64,000 bases of DNA from Tritrichomonas musculus (Eukaryota > Parabasalia > Tritrichomonadida > Tritrichomonadidae): the NCBI GenBank assembly GCA_039105265.1, contig JAPFFF010000011.1, positions 3,286,001 through 3,350,000 on the forward strand, given 5' to 3'. Below the pieces are notes generated by a model. It was not told where the DNA came from. It made no database searches and was given only the letters and a program-made list of their open reading frames with translations. Positions 52,817 through 62,147 of this stretch are shown piece after piece. Position numbers and translations under genes: made by a program. How positions within the stretch are numbered: the stretch's first letter is position 1; the number at the start of each line of letters is the position of its first letter.

Positions 52817-53818
52817 TTAAATAAACATCTTATCGTATTGAAGGAATTGCATTTCGATTACAAATGAATCATTTGGAGGTAGTTTTGTTGGACAATTATA
52901 ATGGGCATCACTATAGAAGTCTATCCAAAACCTTTGGTCCATTGAGTTTAACTTGAAGTACTTAATCGGACTATATTCAACATCACTATCTCCAATATAG
53001 TTATGTAATGCTTGTTCACCTATCGATGAATATATTTTGCATGATTGTCTGTCCCATATATTATCAAATATTAATGTCTTACTCCATGTTTGATATTTTT
53101 CTGGTTTATTTTGAAATATGCCATTACCTATATTAAACACATCTGCAAAGTCATCATTCCAGGATTTAAGTTGGAAAAAGTTCATATATGGTGCAGTATA
53201 CTCCCAATCTCGTTCATTCTTACTATTGTTATAGTAGTATTTATGGTTCCCTGCTTTATTTCTTTCTGTATAAATGATTTCATGAAAACCATTTTTATCA
53301 TAGTATCCATCGGTTTGTATATCTCTATCCTGTATATCATCATCATTTTGAACAAATTTGTCTAATGTTGAAGTTTTAATGTATGACTTGAATGCACGAT
53401 TAACTGCATCAAAAAATCCACGTAAATCTCCATCGACTGACACCCAATCAATGACTTTGAAGCACCCATATTCATGATTTGAACCAGTTATATAGTCTTC
53501 TTTTAGTGTTCCATCATTCCATGTTCCACCACAAACAAACTCATATGTTTTCTTATGTATCTTATATATTTCAATCTCTACTTCCATTTTGCGTCTTCTC
53601 TTAATGATATGTGCTGAACGAACGCCAGCAATAGATTCCCCTTTGTTTGCAGTTGACCATTCTGGTGGGAAATTAAACCAATACCTATTAAACTTAGCTT
53701 TATCATGTTGAGCATCCTCAAGGAAGTAGGCTGTTTCGATTGGAAGAGGTGTATTACCATCATTAACTATATTATCTCGATTAGGATATAAAGTGTTAAC
53801 ACTTGGTGGTAATTCCAT
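52817..53818 (-). CDS. Maverick probable minor capsid protein (333 aa)
   Basis: Beta-rich with NRYWFNFPPEWS, KGESIAGVRSAHI and a C-terminal FWIDFYSDAHYNC...PPNDSFVIEMQFLQY, which fits a jelly-roll minor capsid or penton protein. A DIQTD motif lies at 166-170. Position between protease and integrase belongs to the morphogenesis block. Which of this and the 249-aa protein is the penton is open. Confidence 0.6.
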   Translation of the reverse strand: MELPPSVNTLYPNRDNIVNDGNTPLPIETAYFLEDAQHDKAKFNRYWFNFPPEWSTANKGESIAGVRSAHIIKRRRKMEVEIEIYKIHKKTYEFVCGGTWNDGTLKEDYITGSNHEYGCFKVIDWVSVDGDLRGFFDAVNRAFKSYIKTSTLDKFVQNDDDIQDRDIQTDGYYDKNGFHEIIYTERNKAGNHKYYYNNSKNERDWEYTAPYMNFFQLKSWNDDFADVFNIGNGIFQNKPEKYQTWSKTLIFDNIWDRQSCKIYSSIGEQALHNYIGDSDVEYSPIKYFKLNSMDQRFWIDFYSDAHYNCPTKLPPNDSFVIEMQFLQYDKMFI

Positions 53819-53839
53819 TTCGAGTTGAATAAAAAGTCT

Positions 53840-55411
53840 TTATTTATATACAACACCTGTTTCTAATTCATTGTTTTGAAGTTCTCGAAGTATTCTCTTT
53901 CTAATATCTGGCATATTGCGTTGTTTAAACTTACCATCTCCTTCATGCAAAAAGGTACGACAAGATTCCATTAGAAACACTCCACAATCCTTGTTATTCC
54001 TTTGACTAGGTACATCATAATATTTTGCTTTTAACTTACCTGTTCCTGAAATATTGATCCACTTATTAAGTGTCTTTACCTCTGGTGCCATTGACTTATT
54101 CTCAGAGTCATAGCATTCGATTATTTTCTTTGGATATCGAACAATACATAAAACCCAATGTTCTCCATCTGAGCAAATGGGGACAAATACTTTATCGAAA
54201 TGTGTAAATGACTGTTTACCTGAGATAGGACTTTTCATCAGTTCATGTATTTTTTCCATATCATTAGTCTCATATGCCATAGAAAGGAGGGTATAAAATG
54301 CAGTAGGTACAACCAATATTTTCTTTTTATCAAACTCTGCTTCATTTTGACCAGGTTGTTTATTCAATCTCTTTCCTTTGTTATATAGAAGTTTCAAGTA
54401 GTCATCAATAACATCTTCTTCTATATTTTCATCATTGACTAAACTCCTCCAATCATGAATTTTATGACGTCTTTGGTCTACTGTAAACTCTCCTGTCTTC
54501 TGTGGTGTCATACGGGGTTCTCTTGGAGGAGGACTAGTACCTCGAGAGGTATGTGATGATGGAAACTGTGGAGGGGGTGATGAAGGAGGAGGAGGTGGTG
54601 GAGGTGGAGGTGAACGAGGTGGTGGAGGTGGAGGTGAAGGTGAACGAGGTCGTTTTGATTTTTTCTTATGTTGTTTTGATTTTTTCTTAGGTCTATCATC
54701 CTCGTCTAAATTTGTACTACTTTGAAGTAAAAGTTGAATTCTGTTTTGATTCTGATCCCTTGTTGGTGGCTCAACATTTGTGGGTCGGTTCCTACCGATT
54801 TTCCTAAGGTTAAGATGATAATCATTTCGATTTAAAGTTGGAGGTCTGGGTAATGGAGCCAATTCTGGTATATCATCTGTTTGAATACCTCTAGTTTTAT
54901 ATTCTTTCTTATCACTTTTCAATGTTCTTTCTTTCATCTGCTCTCTCAGTTCTCTAGCTGCTTGTTTTTCCTCCTCACTCTTCATTCGAGATATCCTTAT
55001 GTTGATAATATCATAATGTAATTTTATCTCTGTTAATATACCTTGATCTGATTCTTGGAGAGTATATTGATATGGCTTTAATACTGTTATGTAATGCCCA
55101 TGTTCATCTTTATCATCTTGATTTTTCTTAATCGCAAACACACAACCTGAAAATTTTGCTTTTGGTCTCTCTCTCTTGAGTCTATTAGCAAATTCAAGTA
55201 CGTCTTTAAAAGCTATACTAGTATTTAAATATGTCTCATATAATTTTTGTAGATTTATTTGATTATTAGAGAACTTCCATATAGTTTGACCCAAACCTCT
55301 TGTTAATCTTGCAACATCTCTATCAACTAGTTTAGGTCGAAATTTAATAGTACCTTGTAGTAGTTGTATTTTATTGTTAGGTTTAGTTTGTGTACCTACA
55401 TCACTTGTCAT
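53840..55411 (-). CDS. Maverick adenain/Ulp1-type cysteine protease with proline-rich middle
   Basis: 523 aa. The protease is in the C-terminal third: DGEHWVLCIV (His), ECYDSEN (Asp), and SQRNNKDCGVFLMES (Gln-Cys), the C48/C5 order used for capsid maturation. The middle has a Lys-rich stretch and a polyproline tract (~residues 253-290). The N-terminal domain is unrecognised. Two LC8-like motifs: GTQTKP (6-11) and GIQTDD (175-180). Confidence 0.85.
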   Translation of the reverse strand: MTSDVGTQTKPNNKIQLLQGTIKFRPKLVDRDVARLTRGLGQTIWKFSNNQINLQKLYETYLNTSIAFKDVLEFANRLKRERPKAKFSGCVFAIKKNQDDKDEHGHYITVLKPYQYTLQESDQGILTEIKLHYDIINIRISRMKSEEEKQAARELREQMKERTLKSDKKEYKTRGIQTDDIPELAPLPRPPTLNRNDYHLNLRKIGRNRPTNVEPPTRDQNQNRIQLLLQSSTNLDEDDRPKKKSKQHKKKSKRPRSPSPPPPPPRSPPPPPPPPPSSPPPQFPSSHTSRGTSPPPREPRMTPQKTGEFTVDQRRHKIHDWRSLVNDENIEEDVIDDYLKLLYNKGKRLNKQPGQNEAEFDKKKILVVPTAFYTLLSMAYETNDMEKIHELMKSPISGKQSFTHFDKVFVPICSDGEHWVLCIVRYPKKIIECYDSENKSMAPEVKTLNKWINISGTGKLKAKYYDVPSQRNNKDCGVFLMESCRTFLHEGDGKFKQRNMPDIRKRILRELQNNELETGVVYK

Positions 55412-55452
55412 TTAAAAATCAAATAAAAGAAAGAAGAAGAAGATGTTGTTTA

Positions 55453-55695
55453 TTAATGAAGGTTATCAAGGCTGCTGTTGATATCATCAACGTTTCCCTT
55501 CATATTTGCAAGGTCATCAATGACAGAATCGAGTTTTAAGGATAGCAGGTTGACCCTATTAAGAACCTCATCAAGTCGTTGGTTGAGTTGATCAATTTGG
55601 AACAACAAGTAAGTTTCAAGCTTTTGCTTTTCATCCATGATTTTAGCGTTGAGCATTTCAGTGGTCAATCGTATCTTCTTATCGATATTCATCAA
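55453..55695 (-). CDS. Maverick small coiled-coil protein (80 aa)
   Basis: Regular heptads (LLFQIDQLNQRLDEVLNRV, LLSLKLDSVIDDL) along most of its length, suggesting a helical oligomer. Divergent from the 87-aa gene across 64 bp; TTTCACTTTTTTC lies 7 nt upstream of its ATG. Function unknown. Confidence 0.6.
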   Translation of the reverse strand: MMNIDKKIRLTTEMLNAKIMDEKQKLETYLLFQIDQLNQRLDEVLNRVNLLSLKLDSVIDDLANMKGNVDDINSSLDNLH

Positions 55696-55759
55696 AGAAA
55701 AAAGTGAAATGACTAAACATTTTTCTATTGTTCACTTCATTTTTTTTATTTCTGTATAA

Positions 55760-56023
55760 ATGGCTTATTACATGACCATAAAAGAGCGTATGAATATCCT
55801 CTATAAAATAGTGTCTTACCTCTATGAATATAGATGTGAGACTAATGAGGGTGTATGTGGTATTTTAATTAATAAGATAAAAGAGTTAGCTGCTGAGTAT
55901 TTCGAACCTGAAATTCTTGGTGTAATGATGAAAGATGGTGATTTGGAATTTATCGACCAAATAGAACATTTTGCCTTTGAGTTCTTAGAGTACCAAATAT
56001 CTAATCTGCCCTCGCATTTATAA
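55760..56023 (+). CDS. Maverick small rightward protein (87 aa)
   Basis: Helical acidic protein (NILYKIVSYLYEYRC, EFIDQIEHFAFEFLEY), no family recognised. TCACTTCATTTTTT (55732-55745) lies 14 nt before the ATG, the same 14-mer as upstream of the 123-aa rightward gene. Its end overlaps the converging HNH gene by 23 bp. Confidence 0.55.
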   Translation: MAYYMTIKERMNILYKIVSYLYEYRCETNEGVCGILINKIKELAAEYFEPEILGVMMKDGDLEFIDQIEHFAFEFLEYQISNLPSHL

Positions 56024-56336
56024 TTTTGGGCATATCCCTGTTATAGTTACTATCAGTTGGAGTTATCCATCTTAAGTTGCTTAGATGGTAGTCAGCCCTA
56101 TTCCTATTGATATGGTCTACCTCTATTTTATGTTGTGGGTCATCATTAGGTATGAACTGTCTTGCTATAAGTACATGTTTCAAGTAGTAGTCGCCATTTA
56201 GACATACACGTATATACCCCTTAATATGTTTTGCATCTTTGCATATAAAATGATTACTCTTACGTCTTATAGTAAAGGGGTACCTATTCAATATCTCATA
56301 GTCGTTAGTAAAGCCTTTGAGTGGCACAAATGACAT
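56001..56336 (-). CDS. Maverick NUMOD4-HNH endonuclease
   Basis: 111 aa. Central HKIEVDHINRNRADYHLSNL followed by RWITPTDSNYNR is a textbook HNH motif, preceded by a NUMOD4-like region (FTNDYEILNRYPF) and the LKHVLIARQFIPN spacer common in phage and intron HNH enzymes. It nicks or cuts DNA with one metal ion. It is the gene nearest the right end, 28 bp from the inverted repeat. Such enzymes are often selfish passengers; a role in replication or resolution is also possible. Confidence 0.85.
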   Translation of the reverse strand: MSFVPLKGFTNDYEILNRYPFTIRRKSNHFICKDAKHIKGYIRVCLNGDYYLKHVLIARQFIPNDDPQHKIEVDHINRNRADYHLSNLRWITPTDSNYNRDMPKIINARAD

Positions 56337-56364
56337 TTACATATAGAAAGAAATAGGTACGAGA

Positions 56365-56596
56365 TTCTCGGGGCAGGTACCTGTGCCGTTTCATAGATGG
56401 GCGGTTGTGGGGTGGGGTACCTGTGCCGTTTCATTGATAGTAGGCGTTGAGGTGGGTGGGTGGGATAACATGAAAAGAAGAAGAAGTTTTTTTTTTTTAT
56501 TTTTCTTTTTTATTTTTTTTTTTTATTTTTTTTAACTAGTTCGTGTTGACGCGTGGGCAGCCTGTGCCCCGCGGAAACCGACTAGTATATACTACT
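56365..56596. repeat. Maverick right terminal inverted repeat
   Basis: Reverse complement of 30535-30767, with about two differences, one of them in a homopolymer. Contains the same two ATGAAACGGCACAGGTACC words (reverse strand), the G-rich run and the CTTCTTCTTC block. Confidence 0.95.
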
Positions 56597-56617
56597 AAAA
56601 AACCTCATCAAAGTTTA

Positions 56618-56859
56618 AGGTACAAATCCAGTACGTTATTTTTTGAATAGGAGAACGTTTATTATTTGAATAGTTGCATGTCTCTGAAAAAGTTTAAATT
56701 GACTAGGTTTGTTTTTGACACATATTTTACAATTTAAATAAACAGTATGACATGTTATATGAAATGTATGAAAATAATCGGTTTTTATTTAACATGTCAT
56801 CTTATTCTTTGAGAATGTCAAAAAAAATTGCGGTTACTAAACGTACTGGATTTGTACCT
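56618..56859. mobile_element. 242-bp MITE, copy 1
   Basis: Begins AGGTACAAATCCAGTACGTT and ends with its imperfect reverse complement ACGTACTGGATTTGTACCT, between TA dinucleotides (56616-56617, 56860-56861). Non-coding. It starts 21 bp outside the Maverick end. Same length and apparently the same sequence as the copy at 62355, in opposite orientation. Confidence 0.85.
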
Positions 56860-57958
56860 TAATACATATCTAATATTGTTTTATCATATTATTAACATAT
56901 TTGAAAATAGTATGAAAGTGCTTAATTCAAATCTCATAAAATGCATAATGAGAAAAAAATGTTTTTTTAAGAAAAAAACAATTTAAAGATGAACGAGTCG
57001 ACAAAAGTTTTAAAACCCCCTCCAATACCGTTTACATTTTTTAACAGGTGGAAAAAAAATGATTGATTTTTTTTTTTTAAACTTTTTTGGACAAAATTGA
57101 ATGGAAATTTTCGAGCATTCAATTTTTTAAACTTTTTTGGATTTTTTTCTGAGCTCAAACTTTTCAAAAAAAAGATAAACTTCATAAAATAATGTTCATC
57201 TCTTACACAATTTTTTTGAATGTATTTAATTTAAAATTTTCTATGTGATTTTTAAAAAAGTAGCTATCGGGAGATGAACATTTTTTTTTTCTTAAGAAGC
57301 ATAAGTTCAGAATTTTTGAATTAAAAAAAAAAATAAAACTAATAGAAAAAGTTAAAAATTTTATCGAGTTTAAACTTTAGATCAATGGTGTAAACAAGCT
57401 TTGTTCGGTATTGATTATAAGCTTGCTTGACTCAGTTCCAATGACCATTAGAATTTTGACCATAACTTGGCACTTGTAGCTGATATCTAATAATCAAAAG
57501 AAAAATTGGGTAAATGCTGTTCTGAATCTTCTTCAATTATTGATATCCTCGCTTTTAACTCCGGATGCTATTTTATCTGTACGTCCAAGATTTGGGAAAA
57601 CTGCTTTTCTCTCTACATATGTGTAATAAAAACTTTTTTTAGTGGATTCCTATTGACCTGGCATTCGTGATGCAATAAATTTCCATTATTGCCCGTATAA
57701 TTTTACGAGATTTATAATTTTGGGTCTTCTTTATCGGACAAACGATCCAAAGTTTTAAACTTCTTTCTTTTGGCCAATAAGAAAATAATTATAAACTTAA
57801 AATCAAATGGCAGACGGTAGTTTTTTCTCTCAATTTTGATTGACAAAAAAATTATTTTTCAATTTATATTTGATTTTAAATTTTCACACAAAAATTTATT
57901 CGACCGAATAAATTGAAAGACTAAAAATTTAAAAAATTTTTGGATTCATTTTTTAAAA

Positions 57959-59229
57959 ATGTACTCGGATGAAACAGTAGAAGAGGCAATAGTTAGATTA
58001 TTCCATGTAGAAAATTATTCAATGTGGAAAATAAGGAAATCTATTCATGTTGGCCAATGTCGAGTTAAATATGTTCTAAATCATTTCAACAAAACTGGTC
58101 AAATTCCTAATCCAAAGCCAATTGGGAGGCCTACTAAAGCAACTGAACAGGTATTGACCAAAATAACATCAATGACGATAAATGATAGAATGGTATCTGC
58201 TGATGATATCTCTCAAAATTTAAAAAAGGAAGATATAAATTTATCTCCATCATCAATTAATAGATATCGTAATAATATTTTAGAATTTAATTATAATCCT
58301 CCCAAAATTAAACAATTTTTAACAGTTGAAAACAAAAAATATCGAAGTTTATTTTCCTATTCAATTTTATTCAATGAAAAAGTTCTAACCGACGGTTTTG
58401 TATTTTCCGATGAAAGCCGTTTTTGCTTATGCAACGATGGATACTGGAGATGGTATAGAAAATGGGAAAAAAGCGATGACATTTATGATAAAAAAAAAAA
58501 AGTACGAAAACGGGTTAATGGTTTATGGTGCCATTGGAGTTAACTATAAATCAAAACTCGTTATTTGTGATGAAGGTATTGGAGAAATTGAATATAGAAA
58601 AATTTTAGAAAAAAGTGAAATGTTTGAAGATCTAAAATTAAAATGTGGTCCAGAAAATTATACATTTATTCAAGATGGTGCGCCAGCACACAAAAGTTAT
58701 TTAACACAACTTTTTCTGAAAAAAAGGTGTAATTTTATAAAATCATGGCCCCAAAATTCACCAGATTTAAATCCAATTGAACATATTTGGGGGGCCATGA
58801 AAAGAATTTTAAAAAAATATAGAAATTTAAAAAAAAACGAGTTTATTCAAAAAGTTCTTCAGATTTGGGATGAATTCCCACAAGAAAAAATCAACAGCCC
58901 AAATCTGGATAAAATTAGTAATTGCAAAAAATGGTGAATCTATTACCGAAGAACTCAGGCAAGGGATGAGTAAACTCGGTGATTATAACATATCGCCCAA
59001 CCCAGATATCACTCTTCTAAAAGTGGATCAATTGATAGAGTTCTATGACCCAACCATAGATGATTGTCCGGTCGAGTTCTATGCCAGGAGACCTTTCACT
59101 ATAGAAGAAGATATCAAATTGTTAAATTTGGTGAACCAGCTGGGGAACAAATGGAAAAAGATGGAACCTCTTTTTGAACAAAGAACTGCTGTTTCCCTTA
59201 GAAATCGTTGGACTTATTTAAGAAAATGA
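57959..59229 (+). pseudogene. Tc1/mariner (IS630-like) transposase with C-terminal Myb/SANT domain, two frame changes
   Basis: Three overlapping frames (57959-58543, 58398-58937, 58870-59229) follow one protein. First a helix-turn-helix region (MWKIRKSIHVGQCRVKYVL...GRPTKATE), then DDE motifs FSDESRF, FIQDGAPAHKS and PQNSPDLNPIEHIWGAMKRI. The first frame change falls at a 12-A run (58490-58501), the second near 58900, after which KLVIAKNGESI matches the usual Tc1/mariner C-terminus. The same frame continues into RRPFTIEEDIKLLNLVNQLG and KWKKMEPLF...RNRWTYL, a Myb/SANT repeat of the trichomonad type. So the family seems to carry a Myb tail. As it stands it is broken unless slippage at the A-run is used. 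Confidence 0.7.
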
Positions 59230-59837
59230 TTGTTTTTTATTCTTTTTGAAAATTTTAAAATTATTAACTTTTTGAATAAAAATATTCTTAATTATTTCAC
59301 TTTTTGAAGCAAATCAAAACTCGGACGATTTTTCAATGTAAAAATGTGAATTTTGAATTCAAAATTTTTGAACTTTTTTATTTTTTTAAAAAATTTATAT
59401 TCAAATGTAGTCAATTCACCGTCTGACTTTTGACTTCCAGTTTAATTTGACTAAAAAAATAATCGTTTCTCACATTTTCAAAAGTTTACATTATTCAAAA
59501 ATTAATAAATTATTTGAAAAAAAAAATGTAAAAAAATTAATGAAAAAGAATATAAGGTATTAAATAATATTTTATTAGACCACAATTTTTTTTAATTTGG
59601 TAATGGATGAAGATAACCGTTTATTTTTTCATATTTTTTATACTTATACAATAATAACATCTTACCATTTGATATAAAATGAATATTATTTCATTAATAT
59701 ATATTTAATTTTTAGAAATTCAATAAATATATGAAGATAAACATGTTTCAAATAACAAAGCAATATCTGATATAATATTTTCAAATATTTGAAAGAATTT
59801 ATTCAAAATAATAAGATTCAATGAAATTAAAAATCTA
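59230..59837. other. Non-coding part of the mariner element
   Basis: AT-rich, no open frame; 3' part of the Tc1/mariner-type element up to the pogo-like insertion. Confidence 0.5.
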
Positions 59838-62147
59838 TAGATCCATGAAAAAGTAGATAACATCACAATTAAGTAGATAACAAATAACTTTTTCTTTCAA
59901 AAAGTTTAAAATATTGAAAAAAATTCATAAAGCAATTTAAAAAAATATTTGGTGGAGAAAAAAACAAGTAAAATAGCATTTAAATATAAAAAACTAAATA
60001 AATTCAAAGGAAAAATGAATGTTGTCTTGAAACACCATTCAAAAAAAAAGTATTCAATTTATTTTATTCTTAATTCTTATAAAATATTTCATTTTGCACC
60101 TATTTGATTATCATATTTCAGTTCATGAGATCAAGTAAATTGTTTTAAATATATTTTCTACTGTTGCTTGATTTAGAAATCCTATATGGGATTGAGGATT
60201 ATTTTTTTCAAAAAATCAACAATTATATCACAAATTCGTATGAAAAATTAATTTCAATAATTTTTTAAAAGGAAAAAATAAATTTCAAAAAAAAAAAGTA
60301 TATAAGATCAATAATTCAGATTAAAGAATTTTTATTTCTTTTTGGGAGATGGAAAATATGTAAGAGTTATTGTTGTTTTTTGTTTCTTTTTATTTTTATT
60401 TTTATTTTTCTGATAAAAATTATATAGCATCATTTGATTATTTGTCATTGGCATTCTTGATCGAAATAGTTGATTTAAATACGATTCTTCATAAAATCTA
60501 ATTCGTTTAATCTGGGTTAAGTCAAAAGTAACTAATTCTGGAAATTGTGCAAAATTGAGATATAGAGTTGTGATGATTCCTATTTGTCGGAATGCAGATC
60601 GACAATTGATTGGATTTGCAACTTGATATAACGATTTGTGAATTTTTATAATTTGATTGCAAACTTTGGATAATTCAGGATTAGCTCTAAAATTTGATTG
60701 AATCTGCTTCATACATCCGAAAATCCCAAGATCAAGCGGCTGGGATTGATCGGATGTATGAGCAGATAGAAAATGAATTGAGAGATTATGTAAGGTCAAA
60801 TTAATTTGACCTAAAGCATTTTTATGTGACTTGTAGCCGTCTAAGATTAAAACAGCTCTACCAAAGTATTGATATTGAATACGCAATCTTCTTAAATTAG
60901 GTAAAAAGCATGTGTTCATCCAGAATAAAAAAGATTGCGTATTAACGTATCCAGAATCTGTATGAACCACCTGCAGTGACTCATATGGCAGGTGGTCATA
61001 CAGATCTGTTTCTATTGTCTTGCGTTGTACTGTATACTGTGGCTTGCATCCAATCCCATTAAGATTGATGCAAGCCAAGCAAGTAGCGGTCTTAATTGAA
61101 CGATCAACAGAGTATTCTGCTCTGGGCTTTGAAAAATCCTTTGGGACAATAACCACGGTTTCGTGGGCGTCTGCGAAATCAGATTGGCCCATCTCATCGA
61201 CATTGAACACAAAAGGAGCCGGAACACCACTAACTTTTTGCGATAACTGCATAAGATTTGTTTCAATGTCGATGAGACTTGCTTCTACCCTGTCTTTGTC
61301 CATTGGAACACCAATGCAGGTCTTGTAATCATCACTAAATTTAGTATAAAACAAATGTCTTAATGTGTCTTGTGAGATATATTTTTTGAAATTTGTGTAT
61401 ATAAGGTCAGATATTTCGGCAAAAGTAGGATAAATCCGAAATGCTGGATTATACAAGAGTTGATTGATAAGGCCTCTTAAAATATTTAATTCATTATCAT
61501 TTAAAGTGCAAGGTCTGATATCTACTCCAGGGCCACGAATGTAATTCTTCTCCATATCCCAAATAAGATGGCGGGATTCATTGAATAGCTTTCCTATTCT
61601 TTCATAGGAAACTTTTAGTGGCGGATTTCTTAAATGGCTGCATAAGACGCCAATTTGTTCGCAAAAACTTTCAGCCATAATGTAATCCATTTGGTTGATA
61701 GCAAAATTGAAAGCTGCTTTTTCTTCATCGGTGCCCTCAAATTGATTGACCATTTGCTTGGGAAGCAAGTATGGCTTATTTTGCTGGGCAGTGATGTTGT
61801 ATCGCGACATTGGAAATAGTCTGAAATTAAATACTCATTCAATTTTCTGAAAAACAAAATTTGAATAGTGTTCACAAAAACCTCAACTTTTTCATTTGAA
61901 TCTCAGAAATCAATTCTCAATTTTTTTCTGATGACACAAACTTTTTGAAACAAAATAATGAAAGAAAAACCCAAAATGATCGCAAAAATTGTGAAATTTT
62001 TTTCAAAAAGTTATTGTTTCAATACTTTATTTTGTTACCCACTTTCCACTTTTCTGAGCTATTACAAATAACTTTGTGTAAATTCAATAGAATGAAGTGA
62101 TATGTTATCTACTTTTTCACGATGTTATCTACTTTTTCATGGATCTT
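59838..62147. mobile_element. pogo-like DNA transposon, looks whole
   Basis: 2.31 kb with ends AGATCCATGAAAAAGTAGAT(AACATC) at the left and its reverse complement at the right, next to TA (59836-59837 and 62148-62149, allowing one mismatched end base). Each end carries AAGTAGATAACA twice or more (59851 and 59872; in reverse at ~62105 and ~62124), as expected for transposase-binding sites. It contains an open 492-aa transposase on the minus strand and is inserted in the mariner-type element. Confidence 0.7.
60332..61810 (-). CDS. pogo/Tigger-like DDE transposase
   Basis: 492 aa, uninterrupted. Catalytic core: FNVDEMGQSDFAD (first Asp), AVLILDGYKSHKN (second Asp), and HTSDQSQPLDLGIFGCMKQI, the 'QPLD.G.F...K' signature of DDE_1 (pogo, Tigger, CENP-B relatives) where the third acid is the Asp of QPLD. 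The N-terminal ~170 residues are helical and should bind the end repeats. A Lys/Asn-rich tail (KNKNKNKKKQK) may be a nuclear signal. It starts ~340 bp inside the right end and reads leftward. An open frame means the element may have moved recently. Confidence 0.85.
   Translation of the reverse strand: MSRYNITAQQNKPYLLPKQMVNQFEGTDEEKAAFNFAINQMDYIMAESFCEQIGVLCSHLRNPPLKVSYERIGKLFNESRHLIWDMEKNYIRGPGVDIRPCTLNDNELNILRGLINQLLYNPAFRIYPTFAEISDLIYTNFKKYISQDTLRHLFYTKFSDDYKTCIGVPMDKDRVEASLIDIETNLMQLSQKVSGVPAPFVFNVDEMGQSDFADAHETVVIVPKDFSKPRAEYSVDRSIKTATCLACINLNGIGCKPQYTVQRKTIETDLYDHLPYESLQVVHTDSGYVNTQSFLFWMNTCFLPNLRRLRIQYQYFGRAVLILDGYKSHKNALGQINLTLHNLSIHFLSAHTSDQSQPLDLGIFGCMKQIQSNFRANPELSKVCNQIIKIHKSLYQVANPINCRSAFRQIGIITTLYLNFAQFPELVTFDLTQIKRIRFYEESYLNQLFRSRMPMTNNQMMLYNFYQKNKNKNKKKQKTTITLTYFPSPKKK

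Larger units (their letters stand above)
30535..56596. mobile_element. Maverick/Polinton, whole, recent
   Basis: 26.06 kb bounded by ~233-bp inverted repeats starting AGTAGTATATACTAGTCGGT. It encodes the hallmark set: protein-primed-type PolB, retroviral-like integrase, FtsK/HerA packaging ATPase, adenain/Ulp1-type cysteine protease and a probable double-jelly-roll major capsid protein, plus candidate minor capsid proteins and accessory genes. Base composition is less AT-extreme than the flanks. All main frames are long and open, so it looks whole with no evident break. The two inverted repeats differ at about two positions, pointing to a recent insertion. The sequences next to the two ends (GAAATA and AAAAAA) do not form a clean 6-bp target duplication. 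Confidence 0.95.

Noticed and set aside
30529-56602. Exact 6-bp target duplication of the Maverick
   Set aside because: GAAATA on the left and AAAAAA on the right do not match well enough to call.
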